Source: Erythrophleum ivorense (taxonomy: Eukaryota; Streptophyta; Magnoliopsida; Fabales; Fabaceae). From it: a DNA stretch of 64,000 bases. Below, piece by piece: positions 8,682 to 20,500 of the stretch. The stretch lies in contig JAIUCV010000090.1 of assembly GCA_026724425.1 (NCBI GenBank), forward strand, positions 4,154,001 through 4,218,000. Reading direction: 5' to 3'. Position numbers and translations under genes: made by a program. Each line of letters begins with the position of its first letter. Position 1 is the stretch's first letter. The notes under the pieces are model-generated. The model saw only the letters and a program-made list of their open reading frames with translations. It was not told the DNA's origin and searched no databases.

Positions 8682-11600
8682 TCATCCTTCGAGGATAACT
8701 CGAGGATAAGGAATGAAACACACTTGCTCTGCCTGCGATGCAAGGATGAAGGGTTCGAACTTGGAAAATTTCTGGTTTGCATTTACATCGGTGACACCTA
8801 CCGTCTCGTTTCTGCGAACCCCTCGACCTGGTGTCGGATCATACCAATCACATTTGAACATAATACATTTCAAGTTGATAATTCCTGGGTATGTGACCTC
8901 GATGATCTCTTGCAAAACTCCATAGAATTCTGTTTCGCCCGGGACATGAATACCATAATTTGCGGTCGACTTCCGCATGCCATGCTTGTACGTATGGAAA
9001 ATGTACCCGCGAGTACAGTACATTGGTGCTGTAGTGATCTTTCCTATTGGAGAGTTCACAATCTCATGCAGCCACAGCGGTATTTGTTCCGGATGACAGC
9101 CCTCTCTCACCTATATACAAACAAATGGTACATTAATTATATATATATAGTGTTAGGTTTTAGTTTATATATCACTAATTTGAAGAGAACTTACATAGTA
9201 TTTTAACCATCCAGCAAAGTCACGTTCTTTGTAAAACTCATACTCATACTCTTGTAAACCATGGTATGTTTGGCGGATCAGATTATCAAATATGCTGCAC
9301 AAAAATCTCGAGTTATATATATATATATATATATATAAACGTATGATCAAAGTTACCTCTCAAACTGGTGCACTTCATCCAGATTACGCAATATGTAATT
9401 GTGAGCCGCTCTCAAATCTTCATGGTCCCACGATTTTTCCTTCAACTTTCCAGCAAGTCTGCCTATTTCTTTGAAGATGTCGGGGACAACATGCCTATAA
9501 ACAGGTGCAACGCCTCCATCATCGTATCGTTTCGTAGCGGTTCTTCTCGTTCTCACATTTGGACTAAAATAGTAAGACGCGAAGTTAGATGTTTCCTCTG
9601 TCAATGAACCTTGTACTATGGATCCCTCAACTTTTGCAAGGTTTTTAGCCTTTCCCTTCAAGTGTCCCATAAAACGCTCGAACGGATACATCCACCTGAA
9701 TTGCACAGGCCCCCCGAGATCCGCCTCATATGGCAAATGTACCGTTAGGTGTTCCATCACGTCAAAGAATGAAGGAGGGAAGATTTTCTCCATGTTACAT
9801 AACAAGAGAGCAATGTTTTTTTTTTAACTTCTCTACCCCGTCTTCTGTCAGTGTTCGCGTGCAAAGATCTCAGAAAAACGCCCCAATACCTATAATATAA
9901 TATACACCATAAACAAATTAATAAAACATATATATTTAATTATGTACATAAACTCAATTAAAAGAAATGTAAATACTTGTTTAATTACCAGCAATTGCTT
10001 CGTGGACATGAGACGGCAATAGCTCTTGTAATGCAAACGGTAGTAGTCGCTGCATGAAAACATGGCAATCGTGGCTCTTCATACCAGAAAATTTTTGTCC
10101 TCGCTCTATACATCGTGAGAATTTGGAAACATATCCATCCGGAAATTTGACATATGAGGCCACCCAATCAAATAGAGCTCTCTTCCCATCTGCAGACAAT
10201 CAAAAACTCGGAATTGGCTGTTTGCCGTCTCTAGTAATCTCCAACTCGCTTCTTTTGCATATATCTGCTAAGTCCAGCCTCGATTTCATATTGTCTTTAC
10301 TTTTTCCTTGGACGTTCAAAATGGTATGCATGATGTTATCAAAAACATTCTTCTCGATATGCATAACGTCAAGATTATGTCGCAAAAGGTGATCATTCCA
10401 ATATGGGAGTTCCCAGAATATACTTTTTGTGTCAGTTGTGTGCTTGTCCATATCCGTCAGGCATGTTTGCAGTACAATGCCAATTGCCCCCACGTTTGCA
10501 TGTTTCCTCACCACCATAATAATCGATCTGATCAAGCAAATCCTGTCCCGAAAGATAATCCGGAGGGGGACCGCGGACAGCTTTATTCTTCGTAAATAAA
10601 ACCTTGTTCTTTCGGTACTTGTGATTGTTAGGAAGAAAAAGACGGTGACAATCAAACCAACAAGGTTTTCTTCCATGCCTCAGCTGAAATGCTTCTGCCC
10701 TATTCAAACAGTGTGGACACGATAGTCTTCCGTGCGTAGTCCACCCCGACAACATTCCATACGCTGGAAAGTCACTAATCGTCCACAATAATACTGCGCG
10801 CATGTTGAAGTTTTGTTGCTGCCAGTAATCAAATGTGCAGACTCCTGAATACCACAGTTGTTTCAACTCATCGATCAAAGGTTGCAGAAATACATCTAGG
10901 GATCGCTTCGGATGCTTTGGACCTGGCACTAAAATAGTTAAGAACAAAAATTCTCGCAGCATGCACGTTGTCGGCGGAAGATTATATGGCGTCAGTATGA
11001 CGGGCCATAGCGAATATTGTCTCCCTGACATACCAAATGGACTAAATCCGTCTGTGCATAATCCTAGATAAACATTCCTGGACTCATTAGCAAAGTTTGA
11101 ATGTACCGTCTGAAAGTGTTTCCACGCCTTTGCATCTGAGGGATGTGTTATCTCTCCATGATGTGTGGAATGTTCTGCATGCCATCTCATTGACGCTGAC
11201 GTCATTTCCGATTGGTATAACCGTTTCAATCTTTCGGTGATTGGCAAGTACCACATACGTTGGTAAGGGACCCGCCTCCTTCCAATAGTGGGTTTGTATC
11301 TCGGCTTCCCACAAAATCGACATTCCTGCAGCTTATCATCATCTTTCCAGAAAATCTTGCAATTGTCAATGCATACATCAATCATTTCATAAGGTAACCC
11401 AAGACCCGCAACCAACTTCTGTATTTCATAGTAATTACCAGCATAAATATTATCTTCCGGTAAATACTCTTGAAATAGTCCAGCCCACTTATCCATGTTA
11501 CTCTCGCTGCTGTTATCCTCACTTTTAATTGTCATCATCCTAGTTGCTAGTGACAATATAGAAAGTCCCTCTCTACACCCATCGTAAAGTGGTTGATTTG

Positions 11601-12101
11601 CAGCATCTAACATATCATAAAACTTTTGTGCTTCAATGTTGGGTTCTTCCATAATTGCTTCCGTAGGATTATCAGCAAGAACAGGTGTAGTTTCATGAAA
11701 TGCATCTGTAACCATATCATGAAACCTATTCCCTTGCTGATACCCAATATCATTTCCCAATATATCAGGATGACCATAATCATAGCTACCGCTATAATTA
11801 TGTTCTTCAACCCCTTGACTCGAACCACTATTTCCCGCTTCATAGTGAGTAGTATTATAATGATTTTCCCCATGAAAATACCATACATAATAGTTTGGTA
11901 CAAATCCTCTATTAAATACATGTTTTTTAGCAGTATCAACAGCGATATATTTTTTGTTCCTACATTTATCACAGGGACAAAATATTTTACCAGTTTGCAT
12001 TGCCTGTGTGGTTGGTTTTGTGCTTGGTTAAAGAATCCATGTAATCCTTCAACAAACTCTCTCCTCACTTCGCCGGTCCCTGGATCTCTTTGATTGTACA
12101 T
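8682..12101 (-). pseudogene. CACTA TNP2-type transposase pseudogene
   Basis: Read on minus from ATG at 12101. The N-terminal region has a Cys-rich FCPCDKCRNKK motif (Transpos_assoc-like). Next come a TNP2-type core (about 10400-11400), the HNLDVMHIEKNVFDNI block (10200-10430), a KFPDGY..KSHDCH block (9981-10199), a DUF4218-like exon (9353-9890) with MEKIFPPSFFDVMEHL, a short exon (about 9200-9300), and a DUF4216-like exon (8682-9110) ending in ILASQAEQV. Splice sites are visible, for example GTAATT after 9990 and TATATAG before 9110. Breaks: a frameshift near 12000, a stop at about 10434 with a frameshift just after, a stop at 10200-10202, a stop near 9870 and a frameshift in an A-run near 9820. 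The protein cannot be made from this copy. Confidence 0.85.
9311..9337. repeat. TA dinucleotide microsatellite
   Basis: An uninterrupted alternating TA run within a transposase intron. Confidence 0.8.
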
Positions 12102-12102
12102 C

Positions 12103-13677
12103 TGATATACCTCTATTTTGTACCCTTTTTATATGATTTTACTATGCTTTTTATAAGGTTTTTAAAGGCTTTACGATCTAAAAAGGTAGTTTTTGTGGAT
12201 TTATAGTACTAAGAGTCTAAACAGGTCGAAAGATGCATTTCGGAGCAAAACCACAGGATTTGGACTTTATGCCGCTCCACGACACAGCATCAACTTTGAA
12301 AGAGCCCCAAAAACATTCTACTCAATGGATCTCACCAAAACCAGTTCGCCGTGATGCCTACATGAGTTAGCTTTCCAACGCAATTGGAATCATGCAATTT
12401 GGACGTGTAGAATGGAAGATATTATCATTTTAGTGAAGAGTGTCAAATCAGCCGAAAACCGGACGTCCACACCATCCGCTCGACCGAGCCGGTCGGACAG
12501 GGCCTCCAAGGCTCCCGTCCGACCCGACCGTCCTTAACTGCACATTGACGTCGCTCGACCGAACCGGTCGGACAGGACCCGACCGCATCCCGCACGACCG
12601 CTCGACCCCCAGCTCGACCCGAGCACCAGCCCGACCGACCGGTCGACCGCCCCGCTCGACCGCCGCCGTCCCGCTCGACCCGGCTTAGCCGACTAAGGCC
12701 CGTTTTGCACGTTTTCACGGTTTACTCGGCCCGTTTACCTAATCTCGACCCCTGGAAGACCTAGCACTATAAATACACCTTTTTAGCCTCTTTAGAAAGG
12801 AGAGAACAATATAGCCACATTGTATTTCAGTTTCATAGATCTACTTTTGTTCTAGAGATTTCAAGGAGAGGATCTCTCCTCCTCACTACAATTTGGAGAA
12901 GATTTCTGAACCTTTATCTATTATCATGCTTTCTTCATCTCTCTGTGTTGTTACTTTGATCATGTCTGAGTAATTCACTTGTTAGGTTGCTAGGGTTACT
13001 AATTCAATGAGTTGTTTGCTTGATCTATGATTTCGATGAACTGTTAGGGATATCATTAGAGTCTTTGTCTCGTTTTGCTCACTAATTAATGCTGATTGCT
13101 TTACCGCGCATCTAGCAATCTGATCCAAGGTTGATTTGAGCCACGGAAGTGCTGTATCATTCGCCGGACCTATTCTTTGACAAGCTAGGTTTCTTAGACT
13201 GCGGAAGTTGATTTACTAAGCCTAGTGAACTGTATCCGAACTTGATCGATTTAATGCTTGATTAACTATCTAAGGACATACCAAAAGTTTAGCGATTAGA
13301 TAAGTTATCATAGGAGTCGGAGCCACGGAAGTGGAAAGACTTATTTTCGTGTTTTGTGTTCTAGACGGATCTATCATCCCATCATCCCTAAATTGATTCA
13401 TATCTATCATCGAACTGATCATTGCTTGCTTCTCTGCGAATTAGCCCCTAGAGACCTAACGCTTTTCCCTCATTGCTTTACAACTTCGATTTCTTAGCTT
13501 TAGTATTTAGTTATTAGACAACCAACCAATCATCCTTTATCTTATTCTAGCTTGATCTGAACTCCATAGATTTAAAGTGTATTCATTTTAGCCAGTCCTT
13601 GTGTTCGATAACCCGTACTTCTACGATCTGTGCACTTGCAGGATTTTAAAAAGTCGGTAAAACCTGACCACACATCA
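12103..13677 (+). mobile_element. Solo LTR related to the Athila-like element, with target duplication ACATC
   Basis: The LTR starts TGATATACC and ends ACACATCA. It is flanked by perfect ACATC copies (12098-12102 and 13678-13682), the mark of one insertion followed by LTR-LTR recombination. It carries a TATA box CTATAAATA at 12767-12775 and a CG-rich GTCGACC array (about 12470-12690). It is related to, but clearly diverged from, the LTRs at 1-7107. It sits in the opposite orientation directly upstream of the transposase ATG, which overlaps the target duplication. Confidence 0.92.
12767..12775 (+). promoter_or_regulatory. TATA box of the solo LTR
   Basis: CTATAAATA followed by an AT-poor leader; same context as the TATA boxes of the LTRs at 622 and 6171. 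Confidence 0.55.
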
Positions 13678-13779
13678 ACATCCAGCTTCGTAACTCATAT
13701 ATTCCGTAACTCATTTTTTTAGTGTTTTGATTTCCAATGATGAACGTTTCGCTATTTATAGATTTCTGAAATATTTTTG

Positions 13780-14233
13780 CTATGGATTTGCGAGGGATTT
13801 GCGATGGATATTTTGCGACGGATTTGCGACGGATTCGACTTTGCGACGGAATTAGGACTGATTTGCGACGAACTTGCGACGGCCTTGCGACGGAAATATT
13901 CCATCGCAATAAGTTAGGTAAACTCAATTAACACGTGCGTACCTAACCGGTCAGCATGTCGGCCACCAACTTTTCCTCGCAAATCCGTCGCAAATTGCGA
14001 CGGATTTGCGACGACAAACTTTGCGACGCAAAACTAGTACCCGCAAATCCGTCGCAAACTTGCGATGGTAGTTTTCCATCGCAATTCCGTCGCAAATTTT
14101 CCGTCGCAAACTTGCGACTGATTTGAGATGGTTTCTTTTTCCGTCTCAAGTCCGTCGCAAATCCATCGCAAGATTGCGACGGAAATATTTCCGTCGCAAA
14201 GTTCCGTCGCAAAACCGCTGTTTTCTTGTTGTG
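13780..14233. repeat. CACTA right subterminal repeats and terminal repeat
   Basis: Dense TTGCGACGGA-type motifs in both orientations lead to the terminal CACAACAAGAAAACAGCGG (minus strand). The first bases after the end (14234 on) continue a MULE reading frame, so the boundary is sharp. Confidence 0.8.
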
Positions 14234-14824
14234 TTTGCTGTCAAATAGTTGACCCACCATCAAACAGTTTACGGCACGAGGGTTTGGCTTCGAACTGTCC
14301 GCAACATTTCCAGAATCCTCATTGTATGTAACTTCGTCACCATGATGATCACGTTGGAGACCATCACTCTGTTTTCTCTTACTCGCACATCTTCTCGGCA
14401 GTTTTGAAAGATTAACGTCATCATCTTCATAAATTGGATCTTATGGTTTCTCATTCAAATCGATGGTCACTCTACTCTTTCCGATGTCACCGGAACTAGT
14501 TTTCAACGTCACACACAATCGAACTCCTTTCTCTTTACTCAAATAAACAATCAAACTATTCAATTGTCGATTGTTTGATACAATCACCAGAGGAGATTCG
14601 AACTGCCCAACCAAATCATGAGGCAAATAGCTGATTTCCATATCAACTATACTATGCTCCAAGCCATAGTCTTCTGAAACCATAAGTTTTAGCTCTTCAA
14701 GAGTTGTATCAGATTCAAACGAAATCATCCGACCACATCTCTCTTTATCAACAATGAATTCCCAATTATTGCGAATTGATTTCCATACAACACAAACCGT
14801 GTAGATCTGCAGCATATCCATCAC
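14234..14824 (-). pseudogene. MULE (MuDR-type) transposase, N-terminal part, cut by the CACTA element
   Basis: From ATG at 14824 the minus frame gives about 127 residues with RCGRMISFESDTTLEELK and VSEDYGLEHS. This is the PB1-like N-terminal region typical of Arabidopsis MuDR-family transposases. A frameshift near 14445 leads into an acidic linker. The VGQLFDSK block, which normally opens the next domain, runs into the CACTA end at 14234. The catalytic part is not found on the other side of the CACTA element. Confidence 0.72.
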
Positions 14825-16340
14825 TCAATGTCAAGATTAAGAGTTCAAAAGAGAGAACACGAGAAGGTGACTCAGATTACACGAGAAGGTGACTCAGATT
14901 ACATCCCGCTTAGATCTAGGGTTTTTTTAAATTGGAAATGAGCCAGAATACGTATCCTAGATTAGGTAAACCAAGAAGGTGCTGCATATTAGGTCAGCTA
15001 AAATGGTTTTCTAGAGTAGCTAGATTTGTATTCTAAATTACGTAACTCATATTACATATATTACGTTAGGCAGATTAGTAATCTAGATGATATAAAAGAG
15101 TTTTGTACGCAGGGTAAGTCAGAACACATCTTCTACAAAAGCTCTATCACGGGTCAGAACCAACATTCTTTTAGATATGGGTATTTTCTAAGAGACAGAA
15201 AGAAAGACCGGATGTGATCAAAGGTGAAAGTTTGTAATCTTAACTTCAACATGTCTCATGGGCAAAAGAAAATTGGATCAAAAGAATATTGAATCTACAT
15301 GCAAGAGTATCGTTTTCTTGATCCAAAATGCCAAATTTATCTTTTAAAAGTGAGTTTGACCCTAACAGCAAAACATAATACCGGTGGAGATGGTTTTGTT
15401 CTCTTTAATAAAAAACGTTAGTATATAATATTTTGGATTCAATAATTTTTCTTTCTTTTTTCCCGACAGTTTTTCTTCTTCATCTCTGTTTCTTTTTATC
15501 AGTATAGATTCAATAATTATAATAATTATCACATTCACTTAATTAGCATACTCTAATGTTTATTCATAAGATGCAACAACCCGTGCTGCTACAAAACAGT
15601 AATTACCTCAACGGATTATTGTCTATGAATTCCTCTATCCATTTCTCTGAGTCATGTTTGGTAGTCGTTCAAGAGCTCTATTGTATTCATGAAAATTCAG
15701 AATAGAAACAATTATCACAATGATGTCAATTTTGGAAACAGCAACAATTCAAGTAGAACACCTAACCCGAATCAATCACATGAACACTAATGGACTAACC
15801 AATTATAACACTTATATAAAACCATATACGAATCAAATTCCAAAGAATGACAATTACTTGTGATTTGAGAAAGTCTTGAGATGAAGAGTTTACCTCTAGA
15901 TCTAGAAATCTTGGATGAAGAATACGCCGAGAGCTCCAGATTCCAAACTTTTAATTCGATTACGCGTGATTTTCACCGAAGTTTACAGAACCAGCTGATC
16001 CGACGGATTCGCCAAATCGATTTCATATCAGAAGACTAGATATCAATTTACGATCTTCGAGTCTATGCTCACGGTTGTGCGACTTTTCGTTTTTTCGCAA
16101 GATGGTAAACAAGTGAAGTGGATCCAACAAAGGCCCACTTTATTTATGGATAAAAACGAGGAGAAATTGGCTTATCCGTTTTAGACCCATACCCAAAAAG
16201 AATAAGTTCGGCTCAAATTTTGACCACTTAATTTACCACTTTTTCTCTATTATTGATTCAATACTTAATTTAATCAAAACTAAAATTAACACTAAATAAT
16301 TGTATAATTCAATTAACTAAAATCTTCAAAAATCACAACA
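14825..16340. other. AT-rich sequence, no gene recognised; probable Helitron body
   Basis: A short direct duplication (ACACGAGAAGGTGACTCAGATT-like, about 14860-14900) is present. A CAACCCGTGCTGC block at about 15571 resembles Helitron terminal sequence. I see no coding region. The 5' end of the Helitron that ends at 16373 could not be located. Confidence 0.4.
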
Positions 16341-16373
16341 TCCCGTGCTTCTCAAGCACGGGTCAAGATCTAG
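16339..16373 (+). mobile_element. Helitron 3' terminus (ATREP-like)
   Basis: The hairpin CCCGTGCTT-CTC-AAGCACGGG is followed by TCAAGATCTAG, and the next base is T. Known: Helitrons end in a GC-rich hairpin about ten bases before CTRR and insert between A and T. This arrangement is typical of Arabidopsis ATREP elements, so the element extends leftward from 16373. Confidence 0.8.
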
Positions 16374-17775
16374 TTTACTTTTAATACAAAATTATATTTT
16401 ATTACAATAAATTTTTGACTAATTAATTATTTATATTTTTTCTTATTTTTTAAAATCCATTTTCTTATACTTTATAGTTAAAAATATTATTTTATTAAAA
16501 TTTTGATATTAGCAGTAATTTTTAATGCTATATAATTAGTTATGATAAATCAGACTTAAAATAATAAATTTGATTAAAAGAAATATTTTGTTAAAAGAAA
16601 AAAATTAACAAAAAAATATAATATTTAAAAGTAACAGTCCAAGTTTCTACAGTTTGTATTACCAATCAGACTTTCAAAAATATTAAAAGTAACAGTCACA
16701 GTTCTAACAGTCAAATTCTCTACAGTCAAAAGCCAACAGTCACAGCCACCAGTCACAGTCTTTACCAATCAGAACCATAGTCATGGAGAATTTAAAGGGG
16801 GCGGGAAGGGGGATAACCAATACATAGAAAAAGAAGAAGAAGAAGAAGAAGAAGCTCGAAGAAACAAACTCTAACAAAACCTAGCATTTTTTATGGAAAT
16901 AATTAATCATAGAAGAAATAGAAGAATAAGAACTTAGAAGAGCAAAAAGAAAAAGATGTAAATGTAGAAAAGCGAAGACGAAAACAGCAAAGAACGAAAA
17001 CATAAAAGAAACCACATAAGATAAGGCTAAACCATGAAACCGAAGAATATGAAATTGAAAGTTATGCTTAACTATATATTTATGATCGCATAAACTGAAT
17101 TATTTATATTATTGTTAGACATTGCTCAATACATGTGTGAATATGTAGTTATACTATCTCTAGCTTAATTATGCTTCTATGAAATTTTTTCATTTTTAAG
17201 TTTGGTTAAGTGTATCAGATAGTGAAATTTTATTCTACATAAAATTAAAGGGGCAAAGCCGCAAAGGGTTAAATAGTCCCCTTTTGTAACATAATGCAAA
17301 ACAAGTACCCACCTATTGGACTTGGGCCTGTTAATTTTCACTAGGAGAATACTAGTTTGTCATTAGTTTCTGAAATATGACTATTTGAGGGTATTCCCTC
17401 AAGATTAAATTAAAGAACATTACAATAAAATTAATTATAAAAGGGATAAAGTCGTGTAAATTTTCCAACAAAGAATAATCAAGAATAAAAAGAAGCTAAA
17501 AAAAAATTTATAGCAAAACCCTAGCAACTTCGACCGCCTGAACAAATCATAGAAGAAACAAAAGAACAATAACCAAGACGAGCACAAAGAATAAGAAGAA
17601 AAAACTGTAGACGAAGGTATCAAAGAACGGAGACAAAAAAATAAACCAAAGATGATCAAATATGAAGAAACAAACCGAATAACGGAATAGGAAACCGCAA
17701 GGACGAAAAAACTAAAGAGGGGAAGAGTAAAGATGAAGAAGAAACCAAAGAAGAAAAAAAAACAGAATAAGGGAG
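16374..17775. other. AT-rich intergenic sequence with AACAGTCA repeats and a GAA tract
   Basis: Contains scattered AACAGTCA/CACAGTC motifs (16630-16790), a GAA microsatellite (about 16832-16853), and two loosely similar A/G-rich blocks (16850-17040 and 17480-17770) that both include a TAGCAAAACC/AAAACCTAGC segment followed by ATCATAGAAGAAA. A minus-strand run of 117 codons (17435-17788) is a low-complexity Phe/Leu/Ser product of the purine bias. No gene supported. Confidence 0.5.
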
Positions 17776-17780
17776 AATAG

Positions 17781-19045
17781 TGTAACATCTGCGAACCAGA
17801 AAGTTGTGTTAGAAGTGGTATCGGACGACATTAGGGATTTGGGGGTAGATTACATACGCTCTTGGAGGTATGAATTGAGGATCGATTGTACATGTTCTTG
17901 TTTGATTGCTGTACAATTGGTTTAAGGTTCAATCATCTCGAAGAAAATGTGTAAAAAGCTCCTAAATGCTTAGTGTCGATCGACACCAAAGGGGTGTGTC
18001 GATCGACACCGGTTATCGTGAGCGATTCCGGGTTTAGTCGATCGAATTGAGGTTGGTTTGGTTTTGGTCGAGGGGTGTCGACCGACACCAAGGAAGGGTG
18101 TCGATCGACACCGGTTATTGGAAAATCGACCGGTTTGATTTAAGTCGGCTGGTTTTGGGCCGGTTTGGGCGAGGGAAGCCCTAGACTCGCGATAAAAGGT
18201 TGGTGGCCGCGCAGAAAGTCACTTTTTCGTGACAGAGACTTATCAGAGGTGATTTTGGAGTTTGTAGGCTTGATTTGTTGCTGTTCTTCGTTGTTCTATC
18301 TCCTTTCCTTCCTTTCAATCCGTTTCAAGGTGAGTGCGTGACTGTAGGTCCGTTGGGCGTTAGAGATTGTTTGATTTCGAGTTTGGATTGTGTTCTTGAG
18401 TTGTTTATACTGGAATTCATGTTTTGGATTGTATTGGGGCATTGAAAACCCTTGATTGTGAGTTTGTACTTGTGTTATGCGACTTTCGTAGCTTTTGGTG
18501 TTTGGGCGTCGAGCTGGTGTCGACCGACACTCGATGGGTGTCGATCGACACTCAGAAGGCAGGCGTCGATCGACACCGACCTGGGTGTCAGGAAACCTGG
18601 GTGTTTCCTGACAGGGAGTTGTTATTGTTGAGCATTGTTCTTGTTGTTGATTATTATGATGTATTGTCTAGTGTTTGACGTACTTGGCCTGTAGGCAGGA
18701 TGATCCACTCACTAAGTATTTATGATAATACTTACGCATCTCTATTCCAATGTGATGCAGGTAACAGCAATGTTCTTCCGCGGAAAGAGACCGAGAGAAG
18801 AGGATGATGAGACTAGGAATTTGATATTGGCCATTTTGTTGTGGTTGGCAAGGAATTCATTCTTAGGGTGTTAGTTTTATTTTAATAATGTAGCAAACCT
18901 GGTGTTTAGGTTGGTAGAATTTACTATTGGTTTATTGGTTATTGGTTATTTGTTGAACGGTTTATTTATTATTCAATATTATTGATTTCTTTCGAGAATT
19001 TCCGCATTAATAATTATTTATAAAAAAAAAAACTTGGTTGTTTCA
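17781..19045 (+). mobile_element. Solo Tekay-type LTR with target duplication AATAG
   Basis: Starts TGTAACATCTGCG and ends CTTGGTTGTTTCA, like the other Tekay-type LTRs. AATAG flanks it on both sides (17776-17780 and 19046-19050). Two clusters of palindrome-like GGTGTCGATCGACACC units occur at about 17972-18112 and 18517-18580. A conserved hairpin AAGTATTTATGATAATACTT is at 18714-18733. No internal region remains. Confidence 0.92.
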
Positions 19046-19050
19046 AATAG

Positions 19051-19781
19051 ACTGAAGAAAAATAAGAACATCGGTTCACTACACCATGACCTTGCAACTA
19101 ATGACAAAAACTTATGAATAAAATATTAAATCAATTTATTAAACCTTCACAACTCTTATGTATAGTCTCTAATAATCTACTCTTACTCATTTAACTAGAC
19201 GTGATATTCCGAAATTGTCATTAATGAAATTGACTCCAGCAATCAATATTTAAATAATTCAGTTAAATAATTAAATAAAATGAACTAATCAGATTTAGGA
19301 AAATGTGACCAATCACAAAACGTCAATTCGGTTTATATTGTTGTTTTTCTCTTACTTAGGTTTATAGGACGATTTTCTCTCTATGACTATTGCTTTGTTT
19401 TCTATTTTTGTGAACATACTATATTTTCGTTTGTTTTTTGGACTGCTTTTTTTCGAGCTTGTTTTTGTTTTTTATATTCTTTGGATCGCTTGTTTCTTTT
19501 GAACTTAAAGAAAATTGCATTTTCAGTGAAAAAAAAAAAAGAGTTTTTCATCTACCAGTGAAACATCATCATTGAAGTCAAGTTCCTATTTCAATGCAAG
19601 CGTAATGAAAAATATTCCGATGTTGTTGAATCTGAGAGAGTGTTGGAGTAGTTCAAATTTGAAAGGCATGAAGAAACGATTGACTTCCAAGATTTTCTAT
19701 AGATTCAACGAAAATTGTAGGCATACCATGATAAAGGTATGCATAAAAATGTATGAAACTATTTGCAGGAAAAGAGGAAAC
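19051..19781. other. Unassigned sequence
   Basis: AT-rich with T- and A-runs. A plus-strand frame beginning at 19572 has no recognisable similarity and runs into the LTR at 19787, so it is not called as a gene. Confidence 0.4.
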
Positions 19782-19919
19782 TCATGTGTTGGTGGTGGGT
19801 TTAGCACCCCACTATTAGCCCAACATGAATCAATATCAGCCCAATTATCAAATGGTAAAGCTCACAGCCCATTACTGATTTATCACACCTATATATAAGA
19901 GGTGGACATCATTGAAAAA

Positions 19920-19944
19920 GGGGGGGGGGGGGGGGGGGGGGGGG
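19920..19944. repeat. G25 homopolymer
   Basis: A run of 25 Gs. The other LTR has only about 8 Gs at the same place, so length here may be unstable or an assembly effect. Confidence 0.85.
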
Positions 19945-20155
19945 AAGAATTCACACAAATCCATAGACATGCTCTTCACTATTGGAGCTCTCCTTATAAG
20001 CTCTCTCGCTTGCCTAACGTCACCAACAGTTAGACAGTTCGCCTAACATTAGTTACAGTTTGCCCAGCGTCATCGGCAGGTAAGCAGTTTGCCTAACATC
20101 ATCTCAGACAGTTTGCCCAGCGTCATCGGCAACTAGGCAGTTTGCCTAACATCAT

Positions 20156-20500
20156 CACAGTCCAGCTCTTCCACCGCCGACCTCAAGACCGAGTTCTCCC
20201 ACGACGACCTCACAGTCCAGCTGTTCCACCGCCGACCTCAAGACCGAGTTCTCCGTCGACGACCTCACAGTCCAGCTCTTCCACCGCCGACCTCAAGACC
20301 GAGTTCTCCCACGACGACCTCACAGTCCCGCTCTTCCACCGCCGACCTCAAGACCGAGTTCTCCGTCGACGACCTCACAGTCCAGCTCTTCCACCGCCAA
20401 CCTCAAGACCGAGTTCTCCGTCGACGACCTCACAGTCCAGCTCTTCCACCACCGACCTCAAGACCGAGTTCTCCCACGACAACCTCACAGTCGATCTTTC
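20156..20500. repeat. 55-bp tandem repeat, about six copies, inside the LTR
   Basis: Units begin CACAGTCCAGCTCTTCCACC and recur every 55 bases. The second LTR has the same array at 22420-22720. Because 55 is not a multiple of three, each unit is read in a different frame; the long open frame is not evidence for a protein. Confidence 0.85.

Larger units (their letters stand above)
7617..14233 (-). mobile_element. CACTA (En/Spm) transposon, decayed, left terminus not found
   Basis: The right end reads CACAACAAGAAAACAGCGG on minus (14215-14233), a CACTA-type terminal repeat. Subterminal arrays of TTGCGACGGA / TTGCGATGGA in both orientations occupy 7617-8460 and 13780-14220. Between them lies a TNP2-type transposase on the minus strand. 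A solo LTR (12103-13677) is nested inside. I could not find the matching left terminal repeat, so the left boundary is only where the subterminal repeats begin. Confidence 0.8.

Noticed and set aside
15571..15584. CAACCCGTGCTGC as a second Helitron end
   Set aside because: The hairpin partner and CTRR end are missing.
17435..17788. 117-codon minus frame rich in Phe, Leu and Ser
   Set aside because: Low complexity from a purine-rich plus strand; no motif, and it overlaps the start of a solo LTR.
17972..18580. Regularly recurring palindromes, at first sight like a CRISPR array
   Set aside because: Spacing is irregular, the units lie in LTRs of a plant retrotransposon, and no cas genes exist; not CRISPR.
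19572..19898. 108-codon plus frame
   Set aside because: It runs across the target duplication into the LTR and has no recognisable motif.
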